From Aquimarina sp. MAR_2010_214 (lineage in GTDB: Bacteria; Bacteroidota; Bacteroidia; Flavobacteriales; Flavobacteriaceae): DNA of 64,000 nt. Shown piece after piece: positions 8,721 through 18,302 of the stretch. Each line of letters begins with the position of its first letter. Within the stretch, counting starts at the first letter, position 1. Below the pieces are notes generated by a model. That model was not told the DNA's origin, did not search any database, and was given only the letters and a program-made list of their open reading frames with translations. The DNA lies in the NCBI RefSeq assembly GCF_002846555.1, contig NZ_PJMS01000001.1:744001-808000 (forward strand). The letters run 5' to 3'. A program made the translations under genes and the position numbers.

Positions 8721-9143
8721 ATGACAATACAAGAAATCCAGGAAGAGATTGTTGATGAATTTAGCATGTTTGATGATTGGATGCAACGATATGAATACAT
8801 GATTGAGCTAGGAAAGTCACTTCCTCTAATAGAAGAAAAATATAAGACAGACGACAATATCATAAAAGGATGCCAGAGTAAAGTATGGGTACATGCCGAA
8901 ATGAAAGACGAAAAAGTTGAATTTACTGCAGATAGCGATGCCATTATTACCAAAGGTATCATTGCAATATTGATACGTGTCTTTTCTGGACAACATCCTG
9001 CGGCTATTATTGAAGCAGACACCAATTTTATTGATGAAATTGGCTTAAAAGAGCATTTATCGCCAACACGTGCTAATGGTTTGGTTAGTATGATTAAACA
9101 GCTAAAAATGTATGCTATCGCCTATCAAACACAATTGAATTAA
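8721..9143 (+). CDS. sufE: SufE sulfur-transfer protein
   Basis: A 140-aa SufE: it accepts persulfide sulfur from SufS and passes it to the SufBCD scaffold. The acceptor cysteine is C51 in IIKGCQSKVW, and the family's FSGQHPAAI and ANGLVSMIKQLK segments are present. I chose ATG 8721 over 8673 because the latter adds 16 unrelated residues overlapping the upstream gene and the promoter. Confidence 0.93.
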   Translation: MTIQEIQEEIVDEFSMFDDWMQRYEYMIELGKSLPLIEEKYKTDDNIIKGCQSKVWVHAEMKDEKVEFTADSDAIITKGIIAILIRVFSGQHPAAIIEADTNFIDEIGLKEHLSPTRANGLVSMIKQLKMYAIAYQTQLN

Positions 9144-9193
9144 ATCAATGTTTGTCGCACAAAGCTTGTTATGGCAAAATTAAAACTAAAAAA

Positions 9194-9520
9194 ATGAGTG
9201 AAACCACTATAGATACAAACGACTTAGGAGAAAAGATTGTACGAGTATTAAAGACAATTTTTGATCCAGAAATTCCTGTTGATATATATGAACTAGGGCT
9301 AATCTATGATGTATTTGTTAATGAGGATTATGAAGTAAAAATCCTAATGACACTTACTTCTCCTAACTGTCCTGTAGCAGAGTCACTACCAGAAGAAATA
9401 CGAGAAAAAGTAAAATCTCTTGATGCAGTAAAAGATGTAGAAATGGAGCTTACTTTTGATCCGCCATGGTCACAAGATTTAATGAGTGAAGAGGCCAAAC
9501 TAGAACTGGGAATGCTGTAA
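9194..9520 (+). CDS. DUF59/MIP18-family Fe-S assembly protein (SufT-like)
   Basis: A 108-aa protein of the DUF59 (MIP18) family with the DPEIPVDIYELGLIYDV signature, TLTSPNCPVAESLPEEI carrying the conserved Cys, and the FDPPWSQDLMSEEAKLELG tail typical of SUF-linked members. Family members help maturation of Fe-S proteins. The gene follows sufE by 50 bp on the same strand. The start is the ATG at 9194; an upstream TTG would add 14 non-conserved residues. Confidence 0.88.
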   Translation: MSETTIDTNDLGEKIVRVLKTIFDPEIPVDIYELGLIYDVFVNEDYEVKILMTLTSPNCPVAESLPEEIREKVKSLDAVKDVEMELTFDPPWSQDLMSEEAKLELGML

Positions 9521-9572
9521 TCAGTAATACAGTCATTTTGGAACATCTTTCTAAAATAAATAAAAAAGGAAA

Positions 9573-10010
9573 ATGAATCCTGAGCATTATAGTAAATTAG
9601 AAAGAATGTATCTACAGGCAAATATCAACACTGCATTGTATGATACCACCACGGTTAAAATCTCTGAAGGTTTAGCACAAATTGAACTTGAAATTTCAGA
9701 AAAGTATTTTCATGCATTAGGAGCTATACACGGTTCAGTATATTTTAAACTACTCGACGATGCTGCTTTTTTTGCTGTAAATTCTATTGTAAAAGATGTT
9801 TTCGTTCTTACTACTTCTTTCAATATTAATTTAATACGGCCTGTCGATAAAGGAATAATTACAGCTGTCGGAAAGATAAAATTTAAATCCAGAAGTCTAT
9901 TTGTTGCAGAATCAACTTTATACAATCAAGATGGTAAAGAAATTGCTTTTGGAACTGGAAATTTTGCAAAAAGCAAGATAGAGCTTTCAGAAAAAATAGG
10001 GTATAAATAA
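9573..10010 (+). CDS. Hotdog-fold thioesterase, PaaI type
   Basis: A 145-aa single hotdog-domain protein. HALGAIHGSVYFKLLDDAAFFAVNS is the PaaI-like catalytic helix with the HG(x)n-acid pattern, and the RPVDKGIITAVGKIKFKSRSLFVAESTLYN strand series completes the fold. Members hydrolyse acyl-CoA thioesters; the substrate is unknown. It continues the SUF-side transcription unit and precedes the DUF2480 gene by 17 bp. Confidence 0.85.
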   Translation: MNPEHYSKLERMYLQANINTALYDTTTVKISEGLAQIELEISEKYFHALGAIHGSVYFKLLDDAAFFAVNSIVKDVFVLTTSFNINLIRPVDKGIITAVGKIKFKSRSLFVAESTLYNQDGKEIAFGTGNFAKSKIELSEKIGYK

Positions 10011-10027
10011 CATAATACAACGATACA

Positions 10028-10537
10028 ATGGCCGATGAAATTGTAAATAGAGTTGCAAATAATAAAAACCTTATCACTTTTGATTTAGAAGAGTATTATC
10101 CTAAAGGTGATCGTATTCTTTTTGATATTAAAGATTGGCTTTTTGAGGGGTTAATTTTACGTGAAAAAGAGCTTAGAAAATCTGTCTTGGATCATGACTG
10201 GAGTCAATATCAAGACGCTTATGTTGCATTAACTTGTTCTACAGACGCTATTATCCCAGGATGGGCATACCTTTTATTGACTAGCTCATTACAGCCCTTT
10301 GCAAAAAAAGTAGCCGTAGGATCTTTAGAAACTCTGGAAACGGTACTCTATGCCGAAATTATAAATACTATTGACATTTCAGAATATCAAAACAAGCTGA
10401 TTATTATAAAGGGTTGCACTAACAAACCTGTTCCTCAAGGGGCTTATATCGATTTGATCCAAAAATTACAACCTGTCGCAAAAAGTATTATGTATGGGGA
10501 GGCATGTTCTTCTGTTCCGCTATACAAAAGGAAATAG
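10028..10537 (+). CDS. DUF2480 family protein
   Basis: This 169-aa protein begins MADEIVNRVANNKNLITFDLEEYYP, the hallmark of the DUF2480 family that travels with SUF genes in Bacteroidota. Two conserved cysteines appear in TCSTDAIIPGWAYLLL and KGCTNKPVPQGAY. It has no signal peptide. Function is unknown; the steady SUF neighbourhood suggests a role in Fe-S metabolism, which is inference. Confidence 0.85.
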   Translation: MADEIVNRVANNKNLITFDLEEYYPKGDRILFDIKDWLFEGLILREKELRKSVLDHDWSQYQDAYVALTCSTDAIIPGWAYLLLTSSLQPFAKKVAVGSLETLETVLYAEIINTIDISEYQNKLIIIKGCTNKPVPQGAYIDLIQKLQPVAKSIMYGEACSSVPLYKRK

Positions 10538-10620
10538 ACCCTTTTATCTATTAATATTGTTCTTTATCGAAAAATAATGGTCTACTACCATACTTTTAAA
10601 GTAAAAAACGTTTCTTAAAA

Positions 10621-10628
10621 TATATTTG
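10621..10628 (+). promoter_or_regulatory. Putative -7 box for the first DUF3078 gene
   Basis: TATATTTG matches TAnnTTTG and would give a leader of about 85 nt before the ATG at 10722. A -33 TTTG at the right distance is not clear. Confidence 0.35.
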
Positions 10629-10721
10629 CCAACATAAAAATTTACGCTGGTTATTTGTACCGGTTAACAAATTATTTAACCATCAAAATAACCTGATTAA
10701 ATCCCTTAAAACTATCATCAA

Positions 10722-11675
10722 ATGAAAAAAACATTGCTAACAGTAGTTCTATTAATTAGTTCTACAATTCTATTTGCACAAGAAGAAACAAAAAAAGACG
10801 AAGCTCCCAAAGAAGGGTGGACCAGAGGAGGAAATATTAGCCTTTTATTAAATCAATCTGCTTTTAATGCAGATTGGCTTGGAGGAGGAACATCTAATGT
10901 TGCAGGAAATTTATCAGTATCCTATGACTTTAATTATCGTAAAGGGTCTATCACTTGGGATAATAAAATCCTTGCAGATTATGGTCTTACCAAACTTAAA
11001 GATCAAGAGTTTATACGTAAAACTAATGACCGCTTAGAGTTGAATTCATTATTGGGTAAACAGATCAAAGAATCTCTATGGTACTATTCTTTTTTCTTAA
11101 ACTTTAAAACACAGTTTGATAAAGGATACGAATATGGAGAAGAACCTATTCTAGATACAACTACTGGAGATGTTATAGGAACAAGAGAAACCCGAACAGA
11201 AACAACACATATTTTCTCACCTGCATATTTGCAGTTAGGCCCAGGTATGCTATGGAAAAAAAGTGATAATCTAAAGGTTAATATAGCTCCTGCTACTGCA
11301 AAGTTTATCTTTGTAGATGGTGATTTTACAGATGTAGGTAATGATCAGACAGCAATAGACGCTTTTAACGATGCCGGTGGTTACTTTGGAATAGAAGCAA
11401 ACGATGCTTTTCGTTTTGAATTTGGTGCAGCACTTAATGGGTATGCCAAATTTGAAATCATGAAGAATGTATCTATGGAAAACATTTTAAATTTGTATTC
11501 TAACTACTTAGAAGATCCACAAAATGTAGATATAGATTATACTGCAAACATCGTGATGACGATTAACAAGTATTTATCTACTAATCTAACCTTTCAGGCC
11601 ATCTATGATGATAATGCTGTTGGCGCTTTTCAGATTAGAGAAGTATTTGGTCTAGGAGTAAATTATGGATTCTAG
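10722..11675 (+). CDS. DUF3078 outer-membrane beta-barrel protein
   Basis: This 317-aa protein has a signal peptide (MKKTLLTVVLLISSTILFAQ) and the DUF3078 pattern: WTRGGNISLLLNQSAFNADWLGGGTSNVAGNLS, WDNKILADYGLTKL, and a C-terminal FQIREVFGLGVNYGF strand ending in aromatic F, typical of outer-membrane barrels. A close paralog is at 15952. No specific function is known for the family. The 3' side has a strong hairpin terminator. Confidence 0.85.
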   Translation: MKKTLLTVVLLISSTILFAQEETKKDEAPKEGWTRGGNISLLLNQSAFNADWLGGGTSNVAGNLSVSYDFNYRKGSITWDNKILADYGLTKLKDQEFIRKTNDRLELNSLLGKQIKESLWYYSFFLNFKTQFDKGYEYGEEPILDTTTGDVIGTRETRTETTHIFSPAYLQLGPGMLWKKSDNLKVNIAPATAKFIFVDGDFTDVGNDQTAIDAFNDAGGYFGIEANDAFRFEFGAALNGYAKFEIMKNVSMENILNLYSNYLEDPQNVDIDYTANIVMTINKYLSTNLTFQAIYDDNAVGAFQIREVFGLGVNYGF

Positions 11676-11700
11676 AAACAAGAAAATATAGCTCTTAAAA

Positions 11701-11731
11701 AAAGCATCTTTTATTTAATAAAAGATGCTTT
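11701..11731. terminator. Bidirectional terminator
   Basis: AAAGCATCTTTTATT and its exact complement are separated by a single T, followed by T runs on both strands. It lies between the convergent DUF3078 and acetyltransferase genes and can serve both. Confidence 0.75.
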
Positions 11732-11756
11732 TTTCTTTAGTAAATCTACTGTTTTT

Positions 11757-12200
11757 TTATCCTTTACCGGGTACTAATTTCATATGAAACTCATATTTAT
11801 CCTCGTCAACTGTCTTAAAACCCATACGTTCATATAAATACTTCGCTGGGTTTTCTTTTAATACTTTTAATATCATATTTTTATTTGAAGCTTTGGTAGT
11901 TTCCATTAGCTCTTTAATCACACACTTCCCTATTCCATGACCTTGATATTCAGGTAACACTTGTATTTGTAGTATTTCTATCGCGTGTTCTGTTTCAATA
12001 TATTTCAATACACCTGCTCTTTGATTTGATTTTAATATCACATAAGCATTATCATATTGAAAATCTATTCTGGATAAATGTTCTTCATCTGATAAGAAAA
12101 TTCCCATTTCCTCTAAGTGCTCGACCATTGTTACCATTCTTAAATTAAATAAGAAACCTTTATCTGATTCTTTCGCTTTAATCAGTTCTAAATTTTCCAT
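11757..12200 (-). CDS. GNAT family N-acetyltransferase
   Basis: A 147-aa single-domain GNAT enzyme using acetyl-CoA. The cofactor-binding motif is PEYQGHGIGKCVIKELM, followed by the typical beta-strand NMILKVLKENPAKYLYERMGFKTVDED. Acceptor unknown. It is a monocistronic unit bounded by terminators at both sides. Confidence 0.85.
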   Translation of the reverse strand: MENLELIKAKESDKGFLFNLRMVTMVEHLEEMGIFLSDEEHLSRIDFQYDNAYVILKSNQRAGVLKYIETEHAIEILQIQVLPEYQGHGIGKCVIKELMETTKASNKNMILKVLKENPAKYLYERMGFKTVDEDKYEFHMKLVPGKG

Positions 12201-12265
12201 AGGAAATCATATAATACAGTATCACGAATATACCTTAAATTATGAAATACATATTATAAAAAAGT

Positions 12266-12298
12266 AAAAGCGAGAGTAAGGAAAATACTCTCGCTTTT
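12266..12298 (-). terminator. Terminator of the tricorn-like protease gene
   Basis: A 13-bp perfect stem (AAAAGCGAGAGTA and its complement) with a 7-nt loop lies 25 bp downstream of the protease stop codon, followed on the minus strand by T-rich sequence. Confidence 0.75.
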
Positions 12299-12322
12299 TT
12301 ATGTATCTCATTTGCAAGCAAA

Positions 12323-15300
12323 TTACTTAGAACGATCCTCTGCTGCAGGCACTTTATTTTTTGGGTTTTTGTCACTTTCTTTAAGTGTTTTTAGCACTTC
12401 ATTAATAGCGCGATCCAGTTGCACATCTATACCTTGAGCATCTTTTCCTGGGTTTTCTGGAACATGGATATCCGGCTCAACACCATGTCCTTCTGCAAAC
12501 CAGGTTCCATCGGGATTATACATTCTAAATGTAGGTACTGTTACATATCCACCATCTATTAATTCTGGTGCTCCCGAAATTCCTATTAGTCCTCCCCAGG
12601 TTCTTGTACCAATAAGCGGCCCTACTTTTCTTTTCTTGAAATAATCAGGAAAAGCATCTCCTCCACTACCACTCCATCCATTGATAAGCATCGCCTTAGG
12701 GCCATAATGCCCTCTTGGAGGCCAAGCCCAATCTTTGCCTTCTCGCACCTTGTAATAGCTTAATAATGGTCTATTTAACAATTCTACAAATCTATCTGGT
12801 ATTTGTCCACCGTTATTAAACCTTTCATCAATGATTAATCCATCTTTGTGATGTTGGGCATAGAACATTCTAACTAATTCTTCTTGGCCATCTATCCCTG
12901 TACTTGGTACATAAATATACCCAATTCGTCCACCTGATTTTTCTTCAACATATTTTCGCTTTTTTTCGATCCATGCAAGGTTTCTAAGTCTTGCTTCACT
13001 TTTTATGGGTTGGACAAGATATTTCTTACTATTCTTACCATCTGGTGTTTTGCTAACTGTAATCTCTATCGTTTCGTTTGCTTTTCCTTCTAATGCTACA
13101 TAAGGATCAGCATACTCTGTTAATTCGATTCCATTGATACGTAATATATAATCACCTTCTTCAACTAATACTCCTGGTTTTCTAAGAGGAGATTTAACCT
13201 CGGTATCCCAAGGGGCTGGCATAATGATCTTTTTTATTCTGTATTTTCCCTGATGCATTTCCCAGTCAACACCGAGATAACCAGTAGATTTATTAGTGCT
13301 TGATACTACATCTCCTCCACCTCTATAGGTATGAGAAGCATTTAGCTCTGCTATTAATGCTCCTGTAATTTTATTCAGGTCATTTCGGCTTGCCGCATAT
13401 TCGATCAATGGCTCGTATTTCTTTTTCATAGCTTCCCAATCCAATCCGTGTAGATTTTTATCATAGAAAAAATCTCTTTCTAAACGCCATATATCTGTAA
13501 AGATTTGTCTCCATTCTTCTTTTGGATTAACGGTCATTTCCATATTAGAGGTATCTATATAATCTTCTAGAGATTGATCTTTTGCTACTTCTATAATACC
13601 CATTTTTTCTTCGCTAAACACCAAAATACTATTGTTATCAAACGAAAGTTCATAATCATCTACATTTTCAAGGATTGTCTTTTCTTCATCTTCTTCAAAA
13701 TCATAATATTTTAAAACTGATTTTTCATCCTTTGATCCTGTTCTAGGGTTTTTTAAGAAAATGATTTTACCCTTTGCAGCACTTATCCCTCCTGTATTAC
13801 CCAATTCTACAGGCAAAATGATCATTCTGGATTCTATTCCATTAAAATCAATACGTATCGGTTTTACCTTTTGATCTTCTTCTTCTTTCTTCTTGTCTTT
13901 GGTATCCTCTTTCTTTTTATCTCCTTCATTTATGGCAACTTCATCATTTTTCAATTCAATAGGATGTACTGTATCTTTTGTAAGCGGAATGATTCCTATT
14001 TTAGTTGCATTGGGATATGTCCAACTATTATCATAATCACTGTATACCGGATCAAAAGTTCTATTAGTCGTACAATAGATATACTCATTATCGACAGAAA
14101 ACACAGGATTACCATCATCATAAAAAGCAGAGGTAATGGTGTTCTTTTTCTTTTTATCGATATCGTATATAATGATATGCTGATTTCCATTTTCATGAGA
14201 ATTTGCATAAGTAATATATTTGCTATCATTTGACCAGCTTACAGAGAACCCTGACAAACCTCCTTGAAACAACTGAATTTCCTGATCTATTTCAGTAATC
14301 GTATTGTTAGTAATATTTGCCAGTTTTATATGCATTTCCTGATCTACAAAAATCAATTTTTTACTATCGGGAGACCAGAACAATTGATATCTAAATCCGG
14401 GGCCTTGTTTTGAAATTTGTTTCTCTGTATTATTTTTAAGATCTCTTACCATTAATTCGTATTCGCCTGTTTTATCACTCCAATATGCAATATACCTTCC
14501 ATTTGGTGACCAGCTAGGGTAACGTTCTGCAATACCACTTGTACGTGTTAGGTTCTTGGTAATCCCATCTTTTTTAGGCACAGAAAAGATATCTCCTCTA
14601 GCACCTACAATAATTCTATTACCGTCTGGTGCTATACCTACACTATGAATATATTTTTCTGCTTTCTTTACTTGAGGTTTTAATCCTGTAAAATCCCCAA
14701 TAGCACTTATAGATATTTCTTTTGTTGTTTTTGTTACCACATCTAAAAGATATAGTGTTCCCCCAGCTTCAAAAACGATTTCAGATTTTCCTATAGATGG
14801 GCGCTCAATATCAAATTCTTTAAAAAATGTAATTTGCTCATGTTGTTTTGATTGCAGGTTATATTTCCAGATATTAAATTTCTTAGATGTGTCTTTATCC
14901 GAAAGATAATAGAGGTCATCGTTATTCCACATCGGTAACTCATCATTACTGTCGTTATTGGTAATGTTTTCAGAAGTTAAAGTCTTAATATCAAAAAGAT
15001 AGATATCAGAAGCCATTCCTCCTCGATATCGTTTCCAGCTTCTACCAAGTCTTGATTTATCTGTCATAGCTACAAGATCACCATTAACATGTAGGTCTAA
15101 TTCTTCAACCTTACTTATCGGTATTCTTACTGGTAACCCTCCATTAACTGATATTTTAAATGCTTTAGAAAAACGTTGTTTACCACTTTCCATTCTAGAA
15201 GTGTAAATTAAAAAATTTCCGTCTTTGGTCCATGCTTTAATATTATCAGACATTCCGTGAGTTGTAATTCGTTTAGGAACACCACCGGTTACAGGAATTG

Positions 15301-15577
15301 TATAGATGTCATGGTTACCATCATAATTAGCATTAAATGCAATGGTTTTTCCATCTGGAGAAAATTTCCCCTTTGTTTCTCGACCTGCTTTAGTTGTTAA
15401 CCGATGTGCAGTCCCTCCTTGCTTATTTACAATCCATAGGTCATCTGCATAAGTAAAACAGATATGAGAATCAGAAACATCCGGGTATTGAATCATTTTT
15501 GCTGGTAGTTGACCATAATTTAGGTTTGGCAGCAAATACAATAAAAATAGTGTAATAATCTTCGGGAGATTTTTCAT
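12323..15577 (-). CDS. Secreted tricorn-like S41 protease
   Basis: This 1084-aa protein has a signal peptide, two stretches of WD40/PD40-like beta-propeller repeats (for example GKFSPDGKTIAFNANYDG and SWSPNGRYIAYWSDKTGEY), then a helical cap, a PDZ-like region (PGVLVEEGDYILRINGIEL) and a C-terminal S41 peptidase core with the nucleophile Ser in NGWSGSGGDAFPDYF. This is the tricorn protease layout, acting on peptides in the periplasm. A Lys-rich linker (KKKEDTKDKKKEEEDQK) splits the halves. It stands alone, with a terminator downstream. Confidence 0.9.
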   Translation of the reverse strand: MKNLPKIITLFLLYLLPNLNYGQLPAKMIQYPDVSDSHICFTYADDLWIVNKQGGTAHRLTTKAGRETKGKFSPDGKTIAFNANYDGNHDIYTIPVTGGVPKRITTHGMSDNIKAWTKDGNFLIYTSRMESGKQRFSKAFKISVNGGLPVRIPISKVEELDLHVNGDLVAMTDKSRLGRSWKRYRGGMASDIYLFDIKTLTSENITNNDSNDELPMWNNDDLYYLSDKDTSKKFNIWKYNLQSKQHEQITFFKEFDIERPSIGKSEIVFEAGGTLYLLDVVTKTTKEISISAIGDFTGLKPQVKKAEKYIHSVGIAPDGNRIIVGARGDIFSVPKKDGITKNLTRTSGIAERYPSWSPNGRYIAYWSDKTGEYELMVRDLKNNTEKQISKQGPGFRYQLFWSPDSKKLIFVDQEMHIKLANITNNTITEIDQEIQLFQGGLSGFSVSWSNDSKYITYANSHENGNQHIIIYDIDKKKKNTITSAFYDDGNPVFSVDNEYIYCTTNRTFDPVYSDYDNSWTYPNATKIGIIPLTKDTVHPIELKNDEVAINEGDKKKEDTKDKKKEEEDQKVKPIRIDFNGIESRMIILPVELGNTGGISAAKGKIIFLKNPRTGSKDEKSVLKYYDFEEDEEKTILENVDDYELSFDNNSILVFSEEKMGIIEVAKDQSLEDYIDTSNMEMTVNPKEEWRQIFTDIWRLERDFFYDKNLHGLDWEAMKKKYEPLIEYAASRNDLNKITGALIAELNASHTYRGGGDVVSSTNKSTGYLGVDWEMHQGKYRIKKIIMPAPWDTEVKSPLRKPGVLVEEGDYILRINGIELTEYADPYVALEGKANETIEITVSKTPDGKNSKKYLVQPIKSEARLRNLAWIEKKRKYVEEKSGGRIGYIYVPSTGIDGQEELVRMFYAQHHKDGLIIDERFNNGGQIPDRFVELLNRPLLSYYKVREGKDWAWPPRGHYGPKAMLINGWSGSGGDAFPDYFKKRKVGPLIGTRTWGGLIGISGAPELIDGGYVTVPTFRMYNPDGTWFAEGHGVEPDIHVPENPGKDAQGIDVQLDRAINEVLKTLKESDKNPKNKVPAAEDRSK

Positions 15578-15892
15578 GACATTAAAGTTTGTTTTTGTGA
15601 TTGATATATATTGTCTTTACCATGACCTATGATTATTTAAAACGTTACATCAAATGCTCTGATTATTATCTTGTTATATTCATATGTCATTATATCAAAA
15701 ATATCCTAAATGGTTTTTATTTTTATACGATTCTGACACATTAACCTACTGTTAACGTTAATATAGTAGATAATTACCAAAAAAACAGAGGGTTACTTAT
15801 CTATGTTAATAAGTAAGTAAATATGAATGATGCTATAGTATAGCCTATGCAGAACGACTCTTCTGTAAAATGTTTTTAAGAAATATCTCTAA
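15578..15892. other. Intergenic region between divergent genes
   Basis: About 315 bp separate the protease gene (minus) from the promoter of the second DUF3078 gene (plus). No ORF or repeat was seen. A run around 15735-15800 with gttaacgtt-type motifs is AT-rich only; nothing specific can be claimed. Confidence 0.4.
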
Positions 15893-15924
15893 TTTGAAAA
15901 AGCTAAATGCATACCGTATCTTTG
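15893..15924 (+). promoter_or_regulatory. Promoter of the second DUF3078 gene
   Basis: TTTG at 15893-15896, a 20-nt spacer and TATCTTTG at 15917-15924 fit the Bacteroidota consensus at both boxes. The start site would fall near 15931, giving a ~20-nt leader to ATG 15952 and excluding an upstream in-frame ATG at 15907. Confidence 0.6.
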
Positions 15925-15951
15925 TATTCTACCCTTGCAACAAAAGATCAA

Positions 15952-16977
15952 ATGAATAGATTTTTTTTAGCTGTTTTTCTGCTTTTGTTAGTAACAAAAA
16001 TTTCAGGTCAGGAAAAAGAAAAAAGAAAACACCTGGATTCAATTCAAATTAATTTAAAACGTTCTCTTGATAGTATTTTAAAGAATACCACAAATGATTT
16101 AAATATCATTGTTTTAAAACAGAAATTAAAAGAGATCACTCCAAAAAAACCAAAGAAAGAACATATCGGATGGAAGGACAAAGCAAACTTCACTTTACTT
16201 TTTAATCAATCTGTTTTCAATTTTGACTGGCAAGGAGGAGGAACATCTAATGTTGCTGGAAATGCAACATTAAATTATGAATTTAATTATAAAAAAAATA
16301 GCTTAACCTGGGATAATAAAATTATTGCAGATTACGGGCTTACTTTCTTAAAGGATGAAGATTTTGCCCGTAAAACCAATGATAGGATTGAATTTAATAC
16401 TCGATTGGGGCAAAAAATTGGTCAAGGATTCTGGAACTATTCTTTGTTTATCAATTTTAGATCTCAGTTTGATAAAGGGTATAGATTTACCAAAAACCCC
16501 GATTCCGAAGAGACCATACGTATAGAAGAAACTCATTTCTTTTCTCCTGCATTTATACAGGTTGGGCCAGGGTTATTATGGAAAAAAAGTGATAATTTAA
16601 ACGTTAATATTGCTCCAGTCACATCTCGTATGATATTTGTAGATAAAGAATTTACCAATGTTACAGATTATGAAGATGGTGATTATTTTGGTGTAGATGC
16701 TGGTGAAAGTTCTCGTTTTGAGTTTGGTGGATCTCTTGCCGCTTATTCTAAATATACTATAATAAAAAACATAACACTAGAGCAACTTTTAAACTTATAC
16801 TCTAACTATATTGAAGACCCAGCCAATGTCGATATTGATTATACATTAAGTATTAATTTACTTGTAAACAAATACATCACTGGTAGTTTTGTGTTTCAAG
16901 CAATTTATGATGATAATGCTACTGGTGGATTTCAGATACGGGAAGTAATTGGATTAGGGCTTAAATATAAATTTTAG
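15952..16977 (+). CDS. DUF3078 outer-membrane beta-barrel protein, paralog
   Basis: A 341-aa paralog of the protein at 10722, with the same SVFNFDWQGGGTSNVAGNAT, WDNKIIADYGLTFL and final FQIREVIGLGLKYKF segments. It differs by an extra ~80-residue Lys-rich N-terminal helix after the signal peptide (MNRFFLAVFLLLLVTKISGQ). Its stop lies only one base before the end of the convergent hflX gene, so transcripts may overlap. Function unknown. Confidence 0.83.
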   Translation: MNRFFLAVFLLLLVTKISGQEKEKRKHLDSIQINLKRSLDSILKNTTNDLNIIVLKQKLKEITPKKPKKEHIGWKDKANFTLLFNQSVFNFDWQGGGTSNVAGNATLNYEFNYKKNSLTWDNKIIADYGLTFLKDEDFARKTNDRIEFNTRLGQKIGQGFWNYSLFINFRSQFDKGYRFTKNPDSEETIRIEETHFFSPAFIQVGPGLLWKKSDNLNVNIAPVTSRMIFVDKEFTNVTDYEDGDYFGVDAGESSRFEFGGSLAAYSKYTIIKNITLEQLLNLYSNYIEDPANVDIDYTLSINLLVNKYITGSFVFQAIYDDNATGGFQIREVIGLGLKYKF

Positions 16978-16978
16978 A

Positions 16979-18187
16979 CTATTCTTCGACAATCTCAGGG
17001 TACAAAAAGTTATTATAAGGGAAACGAGTTACGTGTATTGCTCTTATTTCTTTATATACTCGCTTTCTAAAATCATCTATGTTCTCCTTATTGATCGCAG
17101 AAATAAACAGAGCATTATCTCCTATTCTACTCATCCAGGTTTGTTTCCATTCCTCTAACGTATAATGTGCTTTGGTTCTTTCTGTTGTTAAATCATCGCT
17201 ATCTATTGTCTCATGTTGATAGGCATCAATTTTATTAAAAACCATCATAGTAGGTTTATCTCTACAATCTATTTCATCAAGAATCTTATTCACTGATTCG
17301 ATATGATCTTCGAACTGTGGATGAGAAATATCTACAACATGCAATAATAAATCTGCTTCTCTTACCTCATCCAATGTGCTTTTAAAACTTTCTACAAGTT
17401 GAGTGGGTAATTTCCTGATAAAACCTACCGTATCACTTAATAAAAACGGAAGATTGCCAATAACTACTTTTCTCACTGTAGTATCCAGAGTAGCAAAAAG
17501 CTTGTTTTCTGCAAAAACTTTACTCTTGGCAATAACATTCATCAATGTAGATTTACCCACATTGGTATATCCTACCAAAGCTACTCTAACCAATTTTCCA
17601 CGATTACCACGTTGAGTAGCCATTTGTTTATCTATAGTAAGCAGTTTCTTCTTAAGTAGAGAAATTCGATCTCTAACAATACGACGGTCTGTTTCGATCT
17701 CTGTTTCTCCCGGACCACGCATTCCTATACCACCACGTTGTCTTTCTAAGTGAGTCCACAACCCCGTTAATCTAGGTAATAAATACTGATATTGTGCTAA
17801 TTCTACTTGAGTGCGGGCATAACTAGTTTGAGCACGTTGGGCAAAAATATCAAGGATTAAATTCGTTCGATCTATAATTTTAGCTTTTAAAATACGCTCT
17901 ATATTACGAAGTTGACCCGGCGACAATTCATCATCAAAAACTACGGTGCCTATGTCATGTTGTTCTACATAAATTCGTACATCCTCCATTTTTCCAGAAC
18001 CTATAAAGGTTTTAGAGTTAGGCATATCCATTTTTTGGGTAAATCGTTTTACCACTTCACCACCAGCTGTATACGTAAGAAATTCTAATTCATCCAAAAA
18101 CTCTTCAAGCTTCTCTTCATCCTGATTTTTGGTAATGATTCCTATCAAAATCGTTTTCTCGTACGCTATTTCTTCTCTCTCTAACAT
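16979..18187 (-). CDS. hflX: Ribosome-associated GTPase HflX
   Basis: This 402-aa GTPase binds the large ribosomal subunit and helps to split stalled or stressed ribosomes. It has the HflX N-terminal domain with TFIGSGKMEDV and VVFDDELSPGQLRN, the coiled-coil with GPGETEIETDRR, and the G domain: GYTNVGKST (G1), DTVGFIRKLP (G3) and NKID (G4). Length is normal. It diverges from the EEP nuclease gene. Confidence 0.95.
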   Translation of the reverse strand: MLEREEIAYEKTILIGIITKNQDEEKLEEFLDELEFLTYTAGGEVVKRFTQKMDMPNSKTFIGSGKMEDVRIYVEQHDIGTVVFDDELSPGQLRNIERILKAKIIDRTNLILDIFAQRAQTSYARTQVELAQYQYLLPRLTGLWTHLERQRGGIGMRGPGETEIETDRRIVRDRISLLKKKLLTIDKQMATQRGNRGKLVRVALVGYTNVGKSTLMNVIAKSKVFAENKLFATLDTTVRKVVIGNLPFLLSDTVGFIRKLPTQLVESFKSTLDEVREADLLLHVVDISHPQFEDHIESVNKILDEIDCRDKPTMMVFNKIDAYQHETIDSDDLTTERTKAHYTLEEWKQTWMSRIGDNALFISAINKENIDDFRKRVYKEIRAIHVTRFPYNNFLYPEIVEE

Positions 18188-18302
18188 TAATTACTTAATC
18201 TTTCTATATCTTAATTTATTATATTGTGCCTTTGAACAAATGTACAACAATTATGTACTCTGGAATCAACATTATAACCGGTTTCTTATAAAATTAAATC
18301 CT

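Noticed and set aside
18129..18302. Longer EEP protein starting at 18129
   Set aside because: The extension overlaps the 5' end of hflX, resembles no family member, and lacks a promoter that would serve it.
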